The translations under genes and the position numbers were made by a program. A model generated the notes under the pieces. It searched no databases and was not told the origin of the DNA. It was given only the letters and a program-made list of their open reading frames with translations. Shown here one piece after another: positions 44,056-55,547 of a stretch of 64,000 nucleotides of DNA. The stretch covers positions 200,658,341 to 200,722,340 of the forward strand of contig NC_081408.1 in assembly GCF_030272615.1 (NCBI RefSeq), given 5' to 3'. Every line of letters begins with the position of its first letter. The stretch's first letter is position 1. This DNA comes from Cryptomeria japonica (Eukaryota; Streptophyta; Pinopsida; Cupressales; Cupressaceae).

Positions 44056-45947
44056 GTCTAAACAATGATTTATGCAAGATTTCTTAACATGCAATGAACA
44101 ACAAATCTTCACATAGTTTAATTAGAGGGATTTAATGAACAACAAATCTTCACATAGCCTAATTAGGAGGTTTGAATGAATCCTACAATTCTCACATAGT
44201 TTTAATTAAGATTTGGATCAAAGAACAACAACAAATTCCATATTTCATGCATGCAAAAGGGTTTAAAATAAACAGAAAATTGCATTTAATCATGGCTTAA
44301 ATTGATTGAATCTTTTTCAAATTAATGTGGAATTAATCTCATCTAGTCTTAATTAGGATGCAAATGAATCAATAAACTCATTTGATTTTCTAAAGGTAAA
44401 AAAAATCAATGCTTATCATGTCTTTTTTATTTATTTTGATTGCATGTTTTAACCCTTAGAATTGGGCCTGCCTCCCAATTTGCCTGGCACTTCGCATAGG
44501 CATTGGTGAGAGGGAACAACCCAAAGTGGTGATGAGCTAAAGCCAAGCTCTTCTGAACCACTCTAAATAACTATGGATGCAATGAAAGTTGTAGACAACG
44601 GGTGCTGGAATGGTATTGCGATGATTTATTCGCTGGATCAATACCCACTCGAACGGATGCCCTAACTAGAATCTCTTGTTTTTTAGATGCCAAAATCCTT
44701 CTATCTATTGGCTCAGGCATTGTGATACATGCATGCTGAAGACACCTCTCATGTACTCCTTAGTTAGAGATAGCAAGTTCTTGGGAAGTGATGCCCCTTG
44801 AACTCGAAGCTTGGTATGCTCGAGAAGTGAGTGCACTGTAAGGGGGAGCCAGTGCTACCAAGCATCTAGCTATCTAGCTGAGTGTTGTATTTTATGGTTA
44901 GAGGATTCAATAGATATTGCCCTTGCCAGCCATAGGATTTTTTGTGAATGTGCTTGATTGTCTTGAGTCAAAGTCAAACAAACATTTTGTCTTCCGTGAT
45001 TGTCAAAGGTTAAATCAAAAACAAACTTTCAAAAGTGCTCATAATCAACTTGGGTTTTCAAAATCAAAAACCTTCAATTCAAAACAAAATCCAAACAAAA
45101 GTCTAAATTTGTCCAAGTATTCATCCAACATTTGAACATGGCTTGTCAAGACATTGAATGTCTTTGTTTCAAAATTCATGTCACTTTAGGCTAGGTTTTG
45201 CATAGTCCAACTTAGGTCCTAGGGCATATTGTCATCTCCATTCATTATAGTCCTTTTCATTGCAAGCGTCCTCATTTTGCACTTAGGTTCAAAATCATTT
45301 CCCTAAGTTTGCATTTCATTGTCATATCCAAGCTAGATTTCCGTTTAGGTGACATTCGTGCATTATCCTTGTCATGCTAAAATTAGGTCTTGCCTAGGTT
45401 GCATTTTGCATATTCCAAGTCATTGGTCTTCGCATATCCTTATCATTATATTGTCATCTTTTCTTGGCTTCATCTTGTCATATCATATCCTTAGATCATT
45501 TTCATGTCATATCCTAAGTCATTTTCATAATCATTTCCTTCTTGCATTTAGTCTCAAAAATTTGGTTTGTCAAACTTGAAAAATCAAAACTTTGGATGAT
45601 ACCCTAAGTTGTTGTTAAGGAGTCTTGACCTTGTCTAAAATTTGTCCTTTCATTAATATCATTTTTGTCAAACCTAGCTTAGTATCCAAGCATATAGGTG
45701 AGACATTGTCAATTTGTCCTATTGTCATTTGGTCCTTTGTCCTTTAAGGTCTTGGCTTCATTTCAAATTCCCAAGGTTGAGTCTTTAGGTTTGCATTCCA
45801 AAAAGTTTGTCCAAATCTTGAAAAACAACAAAAACATAGGTTGCATTCTTGTCATAGATTGCATTTTTATTTATTTAGGTTGCATTTAGTTGCATATCAT
45901 ACATCATCCTTTTAAAATCAAAAATCCCAAAAACATTGCATAGTGAC
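44056..45947 (+). other. O1 5' leader, non-coding
   Basis: About 1.9 kb without a conserved frame. It holds a local duplication of an AACAAATCTTCACATAG block (44097-44215) and a somewhat GC-richer stretch (44460-44870). From 45150 to 45900 it is rich in CATTTTCAT/CTTGTCAT-like short repeats. No tRNA or structured RNA was recognised. Confidence 0.6.
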
Positions 45948-48658
45948 ATGTCTATTGAAACAAGGTTCCAAGCACCAATGATGCAACAAAGTTTGACGTA
46001 TCAACCGACAATGCAATCAAATTTTAATCCAAGGTAATCACAATTATATCCAACCCAACAACAAGGCAATATTGGTCAAACTTTTTATGATGAAATAGGG
46101 GTCCAAATACAAAAACTAGAGGAAAAACTAGTTCGAGAAAAAGAGATCTTGGAACAAAAAATAGTGAGAAGATTAGATCCCAAATGTCCAAAACAGTAAA
46201 AAAATTTCAAGGTCCAAACCCAAAATTTGAGCTAATTGATGTAAAAGCACTTATCAAATGATCAGACATACCAGCTCTCATCTCTCAAATAGAGATGATG
46301 AAACAATTTCAAAAAACAAGCACAAATTTCAATCAAGTCCCAAATCAAAATTCATTTGGTCAAATTTCATTCAATCAATTCTCGAATCAACAACATATCC
46401 AACAGACACAACCAGTGGTCCAACATATACAACCAACACAACCAATGGTCCAATTTCAACAATATGTCCAACCAACTATACAATGTCAACAAATGGTTCA
46501 ACCAATGGTGGAATATCAATGTCAACAACCACAACCAAACATTCAAAAACAAAGGTTGCAGCACACACCAACCCAAGTTTCAAACATGTCAGAACAATTG
46601 AACCAAGTCCAATATCAAAACATGATATCAAACCAAGACCAAATTCTTGCCAAGAAAGTTAAAAATATAAATCCAATCATGTCAAAACCTCGCAACGATT
46701 CAAATGCGTCTCCAAAGAAAGGTGGCCTTATTAGACAAATCTTAAAGAGAGTCCTAAGTGATTTTCCTAAGGATGATCAAAATCATACACCAATGTCTAG
46801 CAATGGCTCATCCATCCATCAAGAATTTGACCCTCAATTCACCTCCACTTCCCCTCCCATTCCATCATATTTTGAAGTTTCACAAGAGCAATTTACACCA
46901 TCGCCTCCAAATGATGCATCAAATAATGCATCCTCCCAAGGATTGTTTGCCACAAAAATATATGCTAATCAATTCATTTATACAAATCCCTTGTACTATT
47001 TGGAAATGCAAGATTTAATGCCATCAAATGCTTCTCTTTTAGAGAGTCCCATTCAAATTCCATCCCCTTCGTGCCAAAGCATTAATCCCTTGCCAAAATC
47101 CCCCATGTATATCCAAAGTCCAACCCCATGTCAAGAGGATAATTTAGAGCATGAAGAAACGTGTCTTAAAAAAGATCAAGATCAAGATCTTGAAACCTTA
47201 TCATCCCATCCAATTGTTGACCAGGACCCCATGTTCCCAGACACTCATGACAATTCCCCTATTCTTATCCATCCTATCCAAAGTCCTAATGACACTCCAT
47301 TCCTTGAGAAAGATCAAGATATCCCAGTCCATCCAATCCCAAATGATCCCCTTCCATTTCATGAAAAAAATGTCCTTTCAAATCTCATTGGCATTCCACT
47401 TCCTAAGAAAGATCAAGATATCCCTTCCATCCTTTCTGATGATCCCATTAAAAGTCCAAAGCAAAGCAATTTTAAAGAGGATTCCAGTGATCTTCCTCCT
47501 TGTCAAGATCAAATTATTCCTTTAAATCCTCCACAAGATCCATTTGTTCCTCCATCTCCTTGTCTTAATGCTCCATATACACTCCAAGATCACATTTCTT
47601 TAAATGATCCCATTATTTCTCCCATTCCATCTCTTGAAGAGCCTATCATTGAACCATGTCCACTACACAATCCTAGTCCCCCTCATGATCCTAATACCCC
47701 TCATGATTCTAATGTGTCAGTGCAAGATGTTCATGAACCCTCGACATGCATAATGGGTTCTTCCACTTTGGTGCAATCCGATCCACTTCAAGATCTCATT
47801 ATTTCTCTCATATCATATCCACCTCATAATGGACTCGTGTCTTCTTCCCAAAGAAAAGAGTATCCTACAAGTCAAGATATTCATAAAGGAAAAGGAGTAG
47901 ACCTTCATGAGAAAGAACCCCTCCATATCAAAGAAGATCTTAAGGGTCATGTCTACACAACTCACTCTCAAGAGGTTGGTATCCCTCCATCAAAATCCAA
48001 ACATATCCCTTCCCCATCATCCCTTCCATCCATCTTAGGTCCTTATATCCCTTCATCCTCTATGCAAGGTCAGGAAAGGGACACATCTTTGAGAACCTTC
48101 CAGTCATCCAAAAGAACTCCATTTCATTCCTATCCATCCATGCATTCCTTTCCCCCTCCAAGCAATTTGGATGCCAAGTATAAAAGTCATAAGTCTAGAA
48201 ATCCACATGTATTCAAGGATCAACATGTCCAATATAATCAACATGTCAAAACAAAGAACAATATGATCTATAAAGAAAAAGAAATATCCAAAAGGCCACA
48301 AAGGCCCACTGAGCAAAATAAAGCAAAGTCAAAATATATATGGGTTCCTAAATCCCTTGTGCAAGAAATGCACTCCAAGGAACCACAAAAGCATGAAAAA
48401 TAAAAAACCATGTGGATCCCTAAGCAACTCCTTGAAGCACAAAAGCCTAAAGAAACATCCAACTTGGCATCCAAAGTTTCTATTCCTCCATCCAACCCTC
48501 TCAAATTTGTTCCTCCATCACCTTCTTCATCCATTTTGGGTCCTTATGTCCACAAATCCCAAGCTATTCCTCCATCCAAATCTCACAATCTGAAATCCAT
48601 TTTTCCTCCATCAATCCATCACCCCTCAAGGTGTGTTCCAATGTTGATCTTGCCTTGA
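45948..48658 (+). pseudogene. O1 ORF: long Pro/Gln/Ser-rich gag-like protein
   Basis: Begins MSIETRFQAPMMQQSLTYQ, contains a short coiled coil (VQIQKLEEKLVREKEIL), shifts frame in an A-run near 46195, and continues from KKFQGPNPKFELIDVKAL. From 46295 a 702-codon uninterrupted stretch follows: Gln/Pro-rich (46400-46560), then Pro/Asp/Ser-rich repeats (KDQDI, DPL, PSPP). After a single TAA (48401-48403) the same frame goes on for 84 codons and repeats a local motif (YIWVPKSLV / TMWIPKQLL). There is no zinc knuckle and no protease. Its position after the leader suggests a Gag-type structural protein, but I see no recognised Gag fold. Compositional bias makes homology difficult to judge. Confidence 0.6.
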
Positions 48659-50928
48659 TTTCCATCCAGTGAAGCCCAATTCTTCCAATAACCTATCCAT
48701 TATCCAATGCATATTTTCCATCCTTCGATCCCTTTGATCCCATCCTTTGCATAAATCCTTACCTTAATTTCATCTCTTTTTCCATGTCCTTATCCTACCA
48801 ATGTCTTTAAGCATACTTTTAAAGGTCATGGTCCAATTTTTTTTCAAGGCTACTATCCAAAAAAAAATGACGCTTGAGTCCTTCTTCCATCCCCTATCAT
48901 GTGTCCATCTTCTATTGAAAATGTCAAAATCCAAAAAAAAAAAGTGAGAAAAAAAGAAAAAGAAAAAAAAAGTAAAGCAAAAATAATTCGTCCATTGGTG
49001 AAAACTTGGCAAACAGGCGCCTTTGGCAAGTACCGTGATGAAAACTTGGCAAACAGGCGTCATGTGTAATCTATGAACTTCTTGCACACCACACTTGGGG
49101 GCAAGTTTCATCTTCCTTCATATCCTATTGCCCTTCATTATCCTATCATACCATGTCATACTCCTCCATTATCCCATTGTCCCTCATGCACATATCCCCT
49201 TTTCCACCTTTGATCTTGACAAGGCTTAGGATCGTCATGAGCATCATGCATCTTGTTTGTAGCTTTTAGTCCATCATAGCTTTTGGTCTTTATCCATTTG
49301 CTTATTATAACCTTTCATCCATATTCCCTAGCTTATTGCAACTTTCTACCACTATCCTATATCCTATCCCGACCTTCAGTCCATGTCCCTTACCCATTCT
49401 TGGTCTTTCTTATCCTATCCATATCTTATCACTATCCATACACTCTTTCTATCCCTTGATCTTGATCTAACATAAGGACGTGAAATGCAAAACATATTTT
49501 TCAAAAACCTCTTGACATGTCCCTCATGCCATGTTCCTGCTTTACATTGTCATATCCAGTCTCTTGTCCCATCATGCCATAGCCCTTGAAAATTGCATCC
49601 ATATTGTCTCCATAATAAAAGGCCTTTGTCTTCCCTCTATCCACCATCATTTCAGAAAGCCTATTTATTCACCTATCATATTCCTTGCCTTGATAGACAC
49701 TAGGGGCAAAATCCCTAAAAATTGAATAATGTCCTAAAAAAATCCCTAAAACTCAAATAATGTCCTGAAAAAATCCCTAAAAATCAAATAATGTCCTGAA
49801 AAAAATCCCTAAAAATCAAATAATGTCCTAAAAAAATCCCTAAAATGTCAAATAAAGTCCTGAAAAATGAACAAAAAAATTAAAAAAAATTCAAAACCCC
49901 AAAAAATTTTCAAAACATCAAAATCCAAAAACAATTCCTTTGGCATTTTGCATTTTGTCAATAAATGGTATGCTCTGTGCATAGACAGATCGCTGAGCAT
50001 ACATCCAATGACAATCGATCAAAAATTTGTGTAGACAACAAACAGATAATATGTTACAACATTGTGCTTTCATGAAATCATGCATTAATAGATGAACTTT
50101 TCAATCAAACTAGGCATTCAAACTGATCAAAATTGTTATGTCAATCAATCAACATCCATATCATTTGTCCTTGTCACTATTATCATGGGTCTTATATAGG
50201 GTGTGGTATTCTCAAAACCAGACTGTGTCCTATCTTAGATGGGGTACCGCATTCCCTAAAACCAAACAACATGATCATTCTTGTTTTCCACCTTTGACAA
50301 TGATGATCAGAATGTTTGTTTGACATGGTTGAATTTGTGTGTCTTATCTTTTTACTGATTTATCTTTGGCTTCGATCATGTTCCCTATGTTACTTGATGA
50401 TGTCACTAAGTGATGTAGAGTGATCGGGATGGTTCATGGTCCCCTTTCCTTGTTTGTTGTTTGTCGAATGTTTGTTACAAACTGGGGCAACTATATCATT
50501 GGGTGTCTGTGATAAGTACGTTCACTTTGTGAACACCGCACATACCTCAACCCTTGATGTATTCACCCTAGGATGATTCACTCATTCCTTGTGTGTGATG
50601 TGTCTGTCTTTTGCAATAGAGGTTGCATTTTAGCTCTGGCCTTCAATGCCATGATGCTCTACATCCGCTTTGCTACATTAAATAAAGGTTCTCACCTACT
50701 TATGTGCATTTGTGAAAGCAAGTTTTCCTTCATCTCTACCTATCCTCTGTCTAATTTCTACTTACTAACATTTCTTCCGTCAGTCTTGGCAGTTCGTTTG
50801 ATCCATTCTAGCCGATCATCTTCTGTCATTCTTATCAATCACTTGGCCTCTTTTCTGGATTTTTTTCGGCCAATTCCTCGAGGGGGCATGCATATGTCAT
50901 TGTTATTGTCTGGGGCATTTCCAATATT
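48659..50928 (+). other. O1 3' non-coding region, first part
   Basis: No conserved coding sequence. Notable items: two close copies of GAAAACTTGGCAAACAGGCG (about 48999 and 49040), a CACTTGGGGGCAAGTTT purine-rich string at about 49094, A-rich tracts at 48930-48975, and the 31-bp tandem array at 49711-49866. It continues after the copia insertion at 53745. Confidence 0.6.
49711..49866. repeat. Tandem array, five units of about 31 bp
   Basis: Units begin ATCCCTAAAA at 49711, 49742, 49773, 49805 and 49836, each containing CAAATAATGTCCTGAAAAA with small changes. It sits at the junction of ORF-flanking DNA and an A-rich stretch. Confidence 0.9.
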
Positions 50929-50933
50929 GTTCT
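50929..50933. repeat. Target-site duplication of the short copia, left copy (GTTCT)
   Basis: GTTCT at 50929-50933 and again at 53740-53744. Confidence 0.88.
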
Positions 50934-51382
50934 TGTTGGTGTAAATAAATATTCATTTTGGATATTATTACACTTTACTTAAGCTAACTAGGATAATGCA
51001 TCTCTTCGTAGTTTGGATTTGAGACACTTAGGAAAGTGTGCACATAGGGATAGAGCTTGTAGGAGAAATTCCACCTTTTGTGGTCTTATTTTGCTATTAC
51101 ACTCCACATTCGGTGAGTCATCCACCTCTTGTGGAATATTATATTATTTATCCTACCTACCCCTAGTATTTCTTACCTACCCTTGTTTCTCATTGAGCCA
51201 CATGTCATATTTGTGTGCTCATACATCCATATGGCCTTGCCTATATAAGCAGGCCTATATTCATTGTATTGAAGAATCCAGTTGATCATTTGCATATTGA
51301 TGAGAATACAGTTTGTTCTTGTCATTCTATTGTCTCTCTATTTGTGCTTTCCATTTCCTCTTGATCTTGGCAAAATCTCACA
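50934..51382 (+). repeat. Short copia 5' LTR (449 bp)
   Basis: Begins TGTTGGTGTAAATAAATATT, ends TCTCACA next to the primer site. Very similar to 53289-53739. Confidence 0.93.
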
Positions 51383-51395
51383 TGGTATCAGAGCC
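51383..51395 (+). other. Primer binding site of short copia (initiator Met tRNA)
   Basis: TGGTATCAGAGCC follows the LTR end with no gap. Confidence 0.93.
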
Positions 51396-53279
51396 ATTAG
51401 AGTGCCATTGGTTTGCCAATTGAGAGAATTTTGGGGTTTGCATTTTGGAGTTTTCTATTGTAGGTTATTATTGGAGCTTGTTGGGTCATATCTAAGGTCA
51501 CCATTGGATTGAGGAGGTTCGAGAAAGTAAGAATCGCCTTTTATTTCATCCAAATCTGACATCCGAGGCCAAATCTAGAGCCGTTTGAAGGTGGAGGGTG
51601 GTGACTTGTCTTGACAGCGATCTGCAATTTTGGATCATTTTTGGTCAAACCCATCATCGCCATTGTGCTCAGAAGGCCCTAAAACCCCAAGATTGACTAT
51701 CAATTCATCGAAATCGGCCTCCATTACCCCGAGTTGAAAAATTCTCCCCTCCCAGCCCGCCGTACGGACTTGCAGGTACAAGTCTGAAAATATTTTTTTA
51801 ATTTTTCTCTCTTTTTTTAATTATTTTCGGAAATTTGAAAAATTAAAAATAAAAATTAAATATTGGGGGGGCGTTTTTTTTGTTTTTTCATTTTTTGAAG
51901 ACATCGAAAAAAAAAATTTAAAAAGTGGGTGGGGGGGGGTCTTTATTGGCTCGCAGGTGTACCTGCAGGTACCGCAAGCAACCTGCGGTGACTGTAGGCC
52001 ACATGCGTCCCCGCAGGCCCTACAGTACTGTTGGGTACCTGCGGGTCCCGCAGACAGCCTGCGGCCCACAGGTAGTCCCTACGTGTACCGCAGGCTACCT
52101 ACGGGTAGGCTTTTTTTCTTTTCATTTTTTTTTATAAATTTTTTTAATTTTTAAAAAAATTGTTTTTTTTAATAATTAAAAAAAACAAAACTTTTTTTTC
52201 TTATTTAATTTAAATAAGTTTTTTTAATAATTAAAAAAAAAAAACTTTTTAATAAAACTTTTTTTTCTTTAATAAATTTTTATTAAAGTTTTTTTGATTT
52301 CATTTGACTATCGTCTTTTTTGTTTTTTCTTTATTTTTTAATAAAGTTTTTTTTGCATGGCATAATAATTGTTTTTATTTAGATTTTTAAAATCTTTTAA
52401 AAACACAAACATCATTTAATAAGTCAAATTGGGAACACTTTTTTTCTTGTCACTTCACACCTGTCTTACAGTGCTTCCAACCGGCAGTCAACGGGGGGGG
52501 GGGGGGGGGGTTGATTTGCTCCTTTATATCTCTTGGCCACATCCCAATCAGAGGTTTCTTTTTTGTAGTATTCTACAAGGCTTTTTGGTGGCATCATCTT
52601 CATGTTTCCATATTTGCACTATCATGTTATATGCTCTTGCATGAGCAATGTTGTACTCGCACTATCATAAAGTGCCACACCTCTTTGTATCTTGTCATTG
52701 TTGACATATTTGATGTAATCCTCTTGTATACATAGATTAGGAATATATTGTGAGACTTGGTGCATGGCTCCAGTTGAGACTTAGATTGTACACATTTGTG
52801 CATGGCTCCCGTGAGACTTGGATTGTACCAGTATTTTTGCTATTTCTAAGTATCCAGATGATGCTCACAGCAGCAAGTGATTCATCGTCATCAACTTGGT
52901 ACCTGGTTTTGTCACACTTTGACATTATTGGTGTAGCATTGGCTCTCTTTCTTCCTTATGGGGAGGTATTTTGGTCATCATCATTGGACCATCTTTGTAG
53001 GAGATTTGACATTGAGGAGGGGCTTCATGGTCTCTTCTTCTCTCTTGTGGGGGGGACATAGTTTGTTCTTCTCATTCATCATTGAGAGAATTATGTGCTT
53101 TCATCATCTCTCTTTTGGGGGAGGGTTTTTTCCCATTGGGTTTTTCTCTCTTTCCCCACTTTATGGGAGATTGCATTGCATTTGTACATGGGTACCTAAC
53201 ATGGCCTCGTAGTCGGGACCCATCTTGCATTGCTTAGTTGCATTGTTGACTTGAGTCTTCATTCCCCTAAGTTGCACTT
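51396..53279 (+). other. Interior of short copia, non-coding
   Basis: Leader portion 51396-52115 contains a GC-rich block (51950-52115) built from CCTGCGG, CCGCAGG and ACCTGCAGGT-type words with strong self-complementarity. It is followed by poly-T/poly-A rich DNA (52115-52430), a 16-G run (52495-52510) and a 3' untranslated region matching Copia-1. No gag, RT or integrase remnants. Confidence 0.8.
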
Positions 53280-53288
53280 AACAAGGGG

Positions 53289-53739
53289 TGTTGGTGTAAA
53301 TAAAATATTCATTTTGGATATTATTACACTTTACTTAAGTTAACTTAGGATAATGCATCTCTTCATAGTTTGGATTTGAGACACTTAGGGAAGTGTGCAC
53401 ATAGGGATAGAGCTTGTAGGATAAATTCCACCTTTTGTGGTCTTATTTTGCTATTACACTCCACATTCGGTGGGTCATCCACCTCTTGTGGAATATTATA
53501 TTATTTCTCCTACCTACCCCTAGTATTTCTTACCTACCCTTGTTTCTCATTGAGCCACATGTCATATTTGTGTGCTCATACATCCATATGGCCTTGCCTA
53601 TATAAGAAAGCCTATATTCATTGTATTGAAGAATCCAGTTGATCATTTGCATATTGATGAGAATATAGTTTGTTCTTGTCATTCTATTGTCTCTCTATTT
53701 GTTCTTTCCATTGCCTCTTGATCTTGGCAAAATCTCACC
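53289..53739 (+). repeat. Short copia 3' LTR (451 bp)
   Basis: Preceded by the short purine run AACAAGGGG at 53280-53288. Ends TCTCACC, one base off the 5' LTR end. Confidence 0.92.
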
Positions 53740-53744
53740 GTTCT
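53740..53744. repeat. Target-site duplication of the short copia, right copy (GTTCT)
   Basis: Exact match to 50929-50933. Confidence 0.88.
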
Positions 53745-53788
53745 TTGAAACAATGCTTAGAATCGCATTGTCTCAAAGAGGGGCAAAA
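53745..53788 (+). other. O1 3' end: small hairpin and polypurine tract
   Basis: GAAACAATGC and GCATTGTCTC (53746-53774) are inverted copies with one mismatch around an 8-base loop, then AAAGAGGGGCAAAA (53775-53788) abuts the 3' LTR. The purine tract is of plant gypsy type. Confidence 0.75.
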
Positions 53789-55093
53789 TGTAGACGTCTA
53801 AAAATGGTCAATGCTTGCGGAGTCATACTTTAACATTTGCGCATTGCCTTATTTTAGGGTTTTTGCATCGCATTAACATTTCTTCTATGTTGTGCACTTG
53901 GTCTTCATCATTTACGAGCATTGAGTCCTTCTTTTGCATTCCTCATTTTTCTCACTTTCGAATTAGGTCTTGTCGATAGCAATCTTTAGTCATGATTTTG
54001 GTCGATCTTTGTCCTTGTCAATCTCGTCATTTTGCAAATGATTTGTCATCGATCCTTGTCCTAGTCAGTCTTGTCATTTTGCAATCGATTCATCATCAAT
54101 CGTTGTCCTTTTCAATCGTGTCAATTTGGATCAATTAGTCATTGTTCCTCGTCAATTGGCGCCTATCAATTTGATCTCTTTGTCAATCTTGGTCAATTTG
54201 TCAACCAATCTCAATCATTTATCAGCATTGGTCCTTTGTCAATCAAAATCATGATCGAATCGACATTAATTTCTTGTTGTCTTGACCTAATTGCTTGTCC
54301 TCTTATTTGTAGGGTTTTATGATTTGATCATTTAATTCTTTTCTTCTTCTTAGTGGGTTAAATTAATCTATTTATTTAAGTCCTAGGTCTTTTCATGAAT
54401 TAATTAATGGATGAAAACCTATTAATTAATTCACCTAATTTCTATTTCATATTTTTCCTCAATTTTCCTATTTACTAATTTCTCCTAATTCCTAATTTCT
54501 TTTTCTCCTATTTTCTTCAATTTTTCTAATATTTCCTCTAAATTCATCCCCTAATTTTGTCCTATGTTTATGCTTCCATTTGTTGCAATCATGGAGGCTA
54601 TTTTCTCTCTTCCCTATTTTCATGGGAATGACATTTTAATCTTGTCAATTTTGTCATAATTTGTCAATCAATCAATTTTGCATGTCAATCTTGTCATAAT
54701 TTGTCATATCTGTCATCCTTTATTTGAAATTTCCTTTCAAATATCTTCATGCTAATCTTGTCATCTCTCCAATTTGTCTATAGAATGGATGATTTTCTTC
54801 AAAAAGAGAAAGAGAAAACCACCCTTCTAGTATCCTTATGCTGCCATTTCATCTTGTCAATCTTGCTTTCATATTATGCTTTTGCACTTGTAGGTCAGAT
54901 CGACAAACAAAGTAATTTGAAGGAGAATTATGGAGGAGATATTCACGTTTGTAATGGTTTGCATTTGCTTTGATTATCTTGTCTTCATATCTCTATTGAG
55001 TGTAATTAGGATTTCTTATCATTGCAATCTAGTTTTTGTGGTTGAGCTAGTCTAATATCTATTGCATTATTGAATTCCAAATTCCTATCTACA
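53789..55093 (+). repeat. Element O1 3' LTR (1,305 bp)
   Basis: Starts TGTAGACGTCTAAAAATGG and ends CTATCTACA. Pairs with 42476-43846. Confidence 0.92.
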
Positions 55094-55098
55094 AATAT
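55094..55098. repeat. Target-site duplication of O1, right copy (AATAT)
   Basis: Exact match to 42471-42475. Element A's LTR continues immediately after it. Confidence 0.9.
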
Positions 55099-55296
55099 AG
55101 CAAAATCTTGTCGGCCTCTATGCCGGTATACTTCTTTTCTTCTATGCCGATGTCACTGTCCTGAGTGTCGGTGTAGAGTGTGATCTGGTGATGCCAGTAT
55201 AATTCCTTTGCCGGTGCCATAGGATTGCAAGGTTGCCATCAATGAGAAAACCTTCAATCACATACAATGCCTCATTGGAGTGTGCATATGCCAACA
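55099..55296 (-). repeat. Element A 5' LTR, remaining part
   Basis: AGCAAAATCTTGTCGGCC onward matches 37716-37914 and ends GCCAACA. The 5-bp flank TCCTC (55297-55301) is the partner of TTCTC at 37106-37110. Confidence 0.9.
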
Positions 55297-55301
55297 TCCT
55301 C

Positions 55302-55542
55302 AATCCTAAATGCATTGATGCCTATATCTACAAAACATGCCATTTCCTTGTTAGAGTACTTTTCATGTACCATCATATATGGAACCCTTGACTCTTTCTC
55401 AATTTTTCCATTCTTACCATCAATGCAAAAGGTTGCATAGGATAAATCACATTGCAAACTTCCACTCATAAAAGGACTCCACTTTCTTGACTATAGCATC
55501 GCATAATGAGGTGGGATGTCTACAAATAGGACACTCATGGTT
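55302..55542 (-). pseudogene. G1 gypsy protease-RNase H linker fragment
   Basis: Minus-strand reading LTMSVLFVDIPPHYAML, one stop, then SGSLQCDLSYATFCIDGKNG and PYMMVHEKYSNKE. This resembles the region that follows the protease in plant gypsy polyproteins (the 'PPxYGMLLSRxW ... LQMDLTYATIP' region as I recall it). It would join directly to the RNase H domain at 37105 if element A were absent, which supports one interrupted pol gene. Upstream it is cut by the G2 LTR at 55548. Confidence 0.7.
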
Positions 55543-55547
55543 AAATA

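Larger units (their letters stand above)
50934..53739 (+). mobile_element. Short non-autonomous copia derived from the Copia-1 family
   Basis: LTRs 50934-51382 and 53289-53739 match the Copia-1 LTR in sequence and ends. The initiator-Met primer site, a GC-rich leader block and a 3' untranslated region (GTACATGGGTACCTA, CTTGAGTCTTCATTCCCCTAA) also match the ends of Copia-1, while the whole gag-pol region is missing. Total 2.8 kb, flanked by GTTCT. It lacks coding capacity and must have been mobilised in trans, most simply by Copia-1-type proteins. It sits inside O1. Confidence 0.9.
42476..55093 (+). mobile_element. Element O1: gag-only Ty3/gypsy-like LTR element (LARD-like)
   Basis: LTRs at 42476-43846 and 53789-55093 with TGTAGAC ... 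TCTACA ends, a primer site starting TGGTGAACCCGACGTG, a long leader, one large Pro/Gln-rich reading frame (45948-48658), a non-coding 3' region and the polypurine tract AAAGAGGGGCAAAA before TGTAGAC, of the form typical of plant gypsy elements. There is no protease, RT or integrase. Within it lies the 2.8-kb copia insertion at 50934-53739, so O1 itself is about 9.8 kb. AATAT duplications flank it. Confidence 0.85.
37111..55296 (-). mobile_element. Element A: pol-less LTR retrotransposon, right LTR split by element O1
   Basis: Reads on the minus strand. Left (3') LTR 37111-37914, polypurine tract 37917-37928, ORF2 40450-38099, ORF1 41805-40711, primer site 41863-41874, right (5') LTR 41877-42475 continuing at 55099-55296 after the 12.6-kb O1 insertion. 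Without O1 the element is about 5.6 kb, with a 3.95-kb interior that encodes only the gag-like ORF1 and ORF2. It inserted in G1 between the protease linker and the RNase H domain. Confidence 0.88.

Noticed and set aside
46367-46576. Trp/Leu-rich minus-strand frame
   Set aside because: Antisense of Gln/Pro-rich codons of the O1 reading frame.
49711-49866. Possible CRISPR-like repeat array
   Set aside because: Units are directly adjacent without unique spacers, in a plant retroelement; it is a simple tandem repeat.
51013-51285. 90-codon frame repeated at 53370-53642
   Set aside because: Both are in the LTRs of the short copia and are alike only because LTRs are duplicates.
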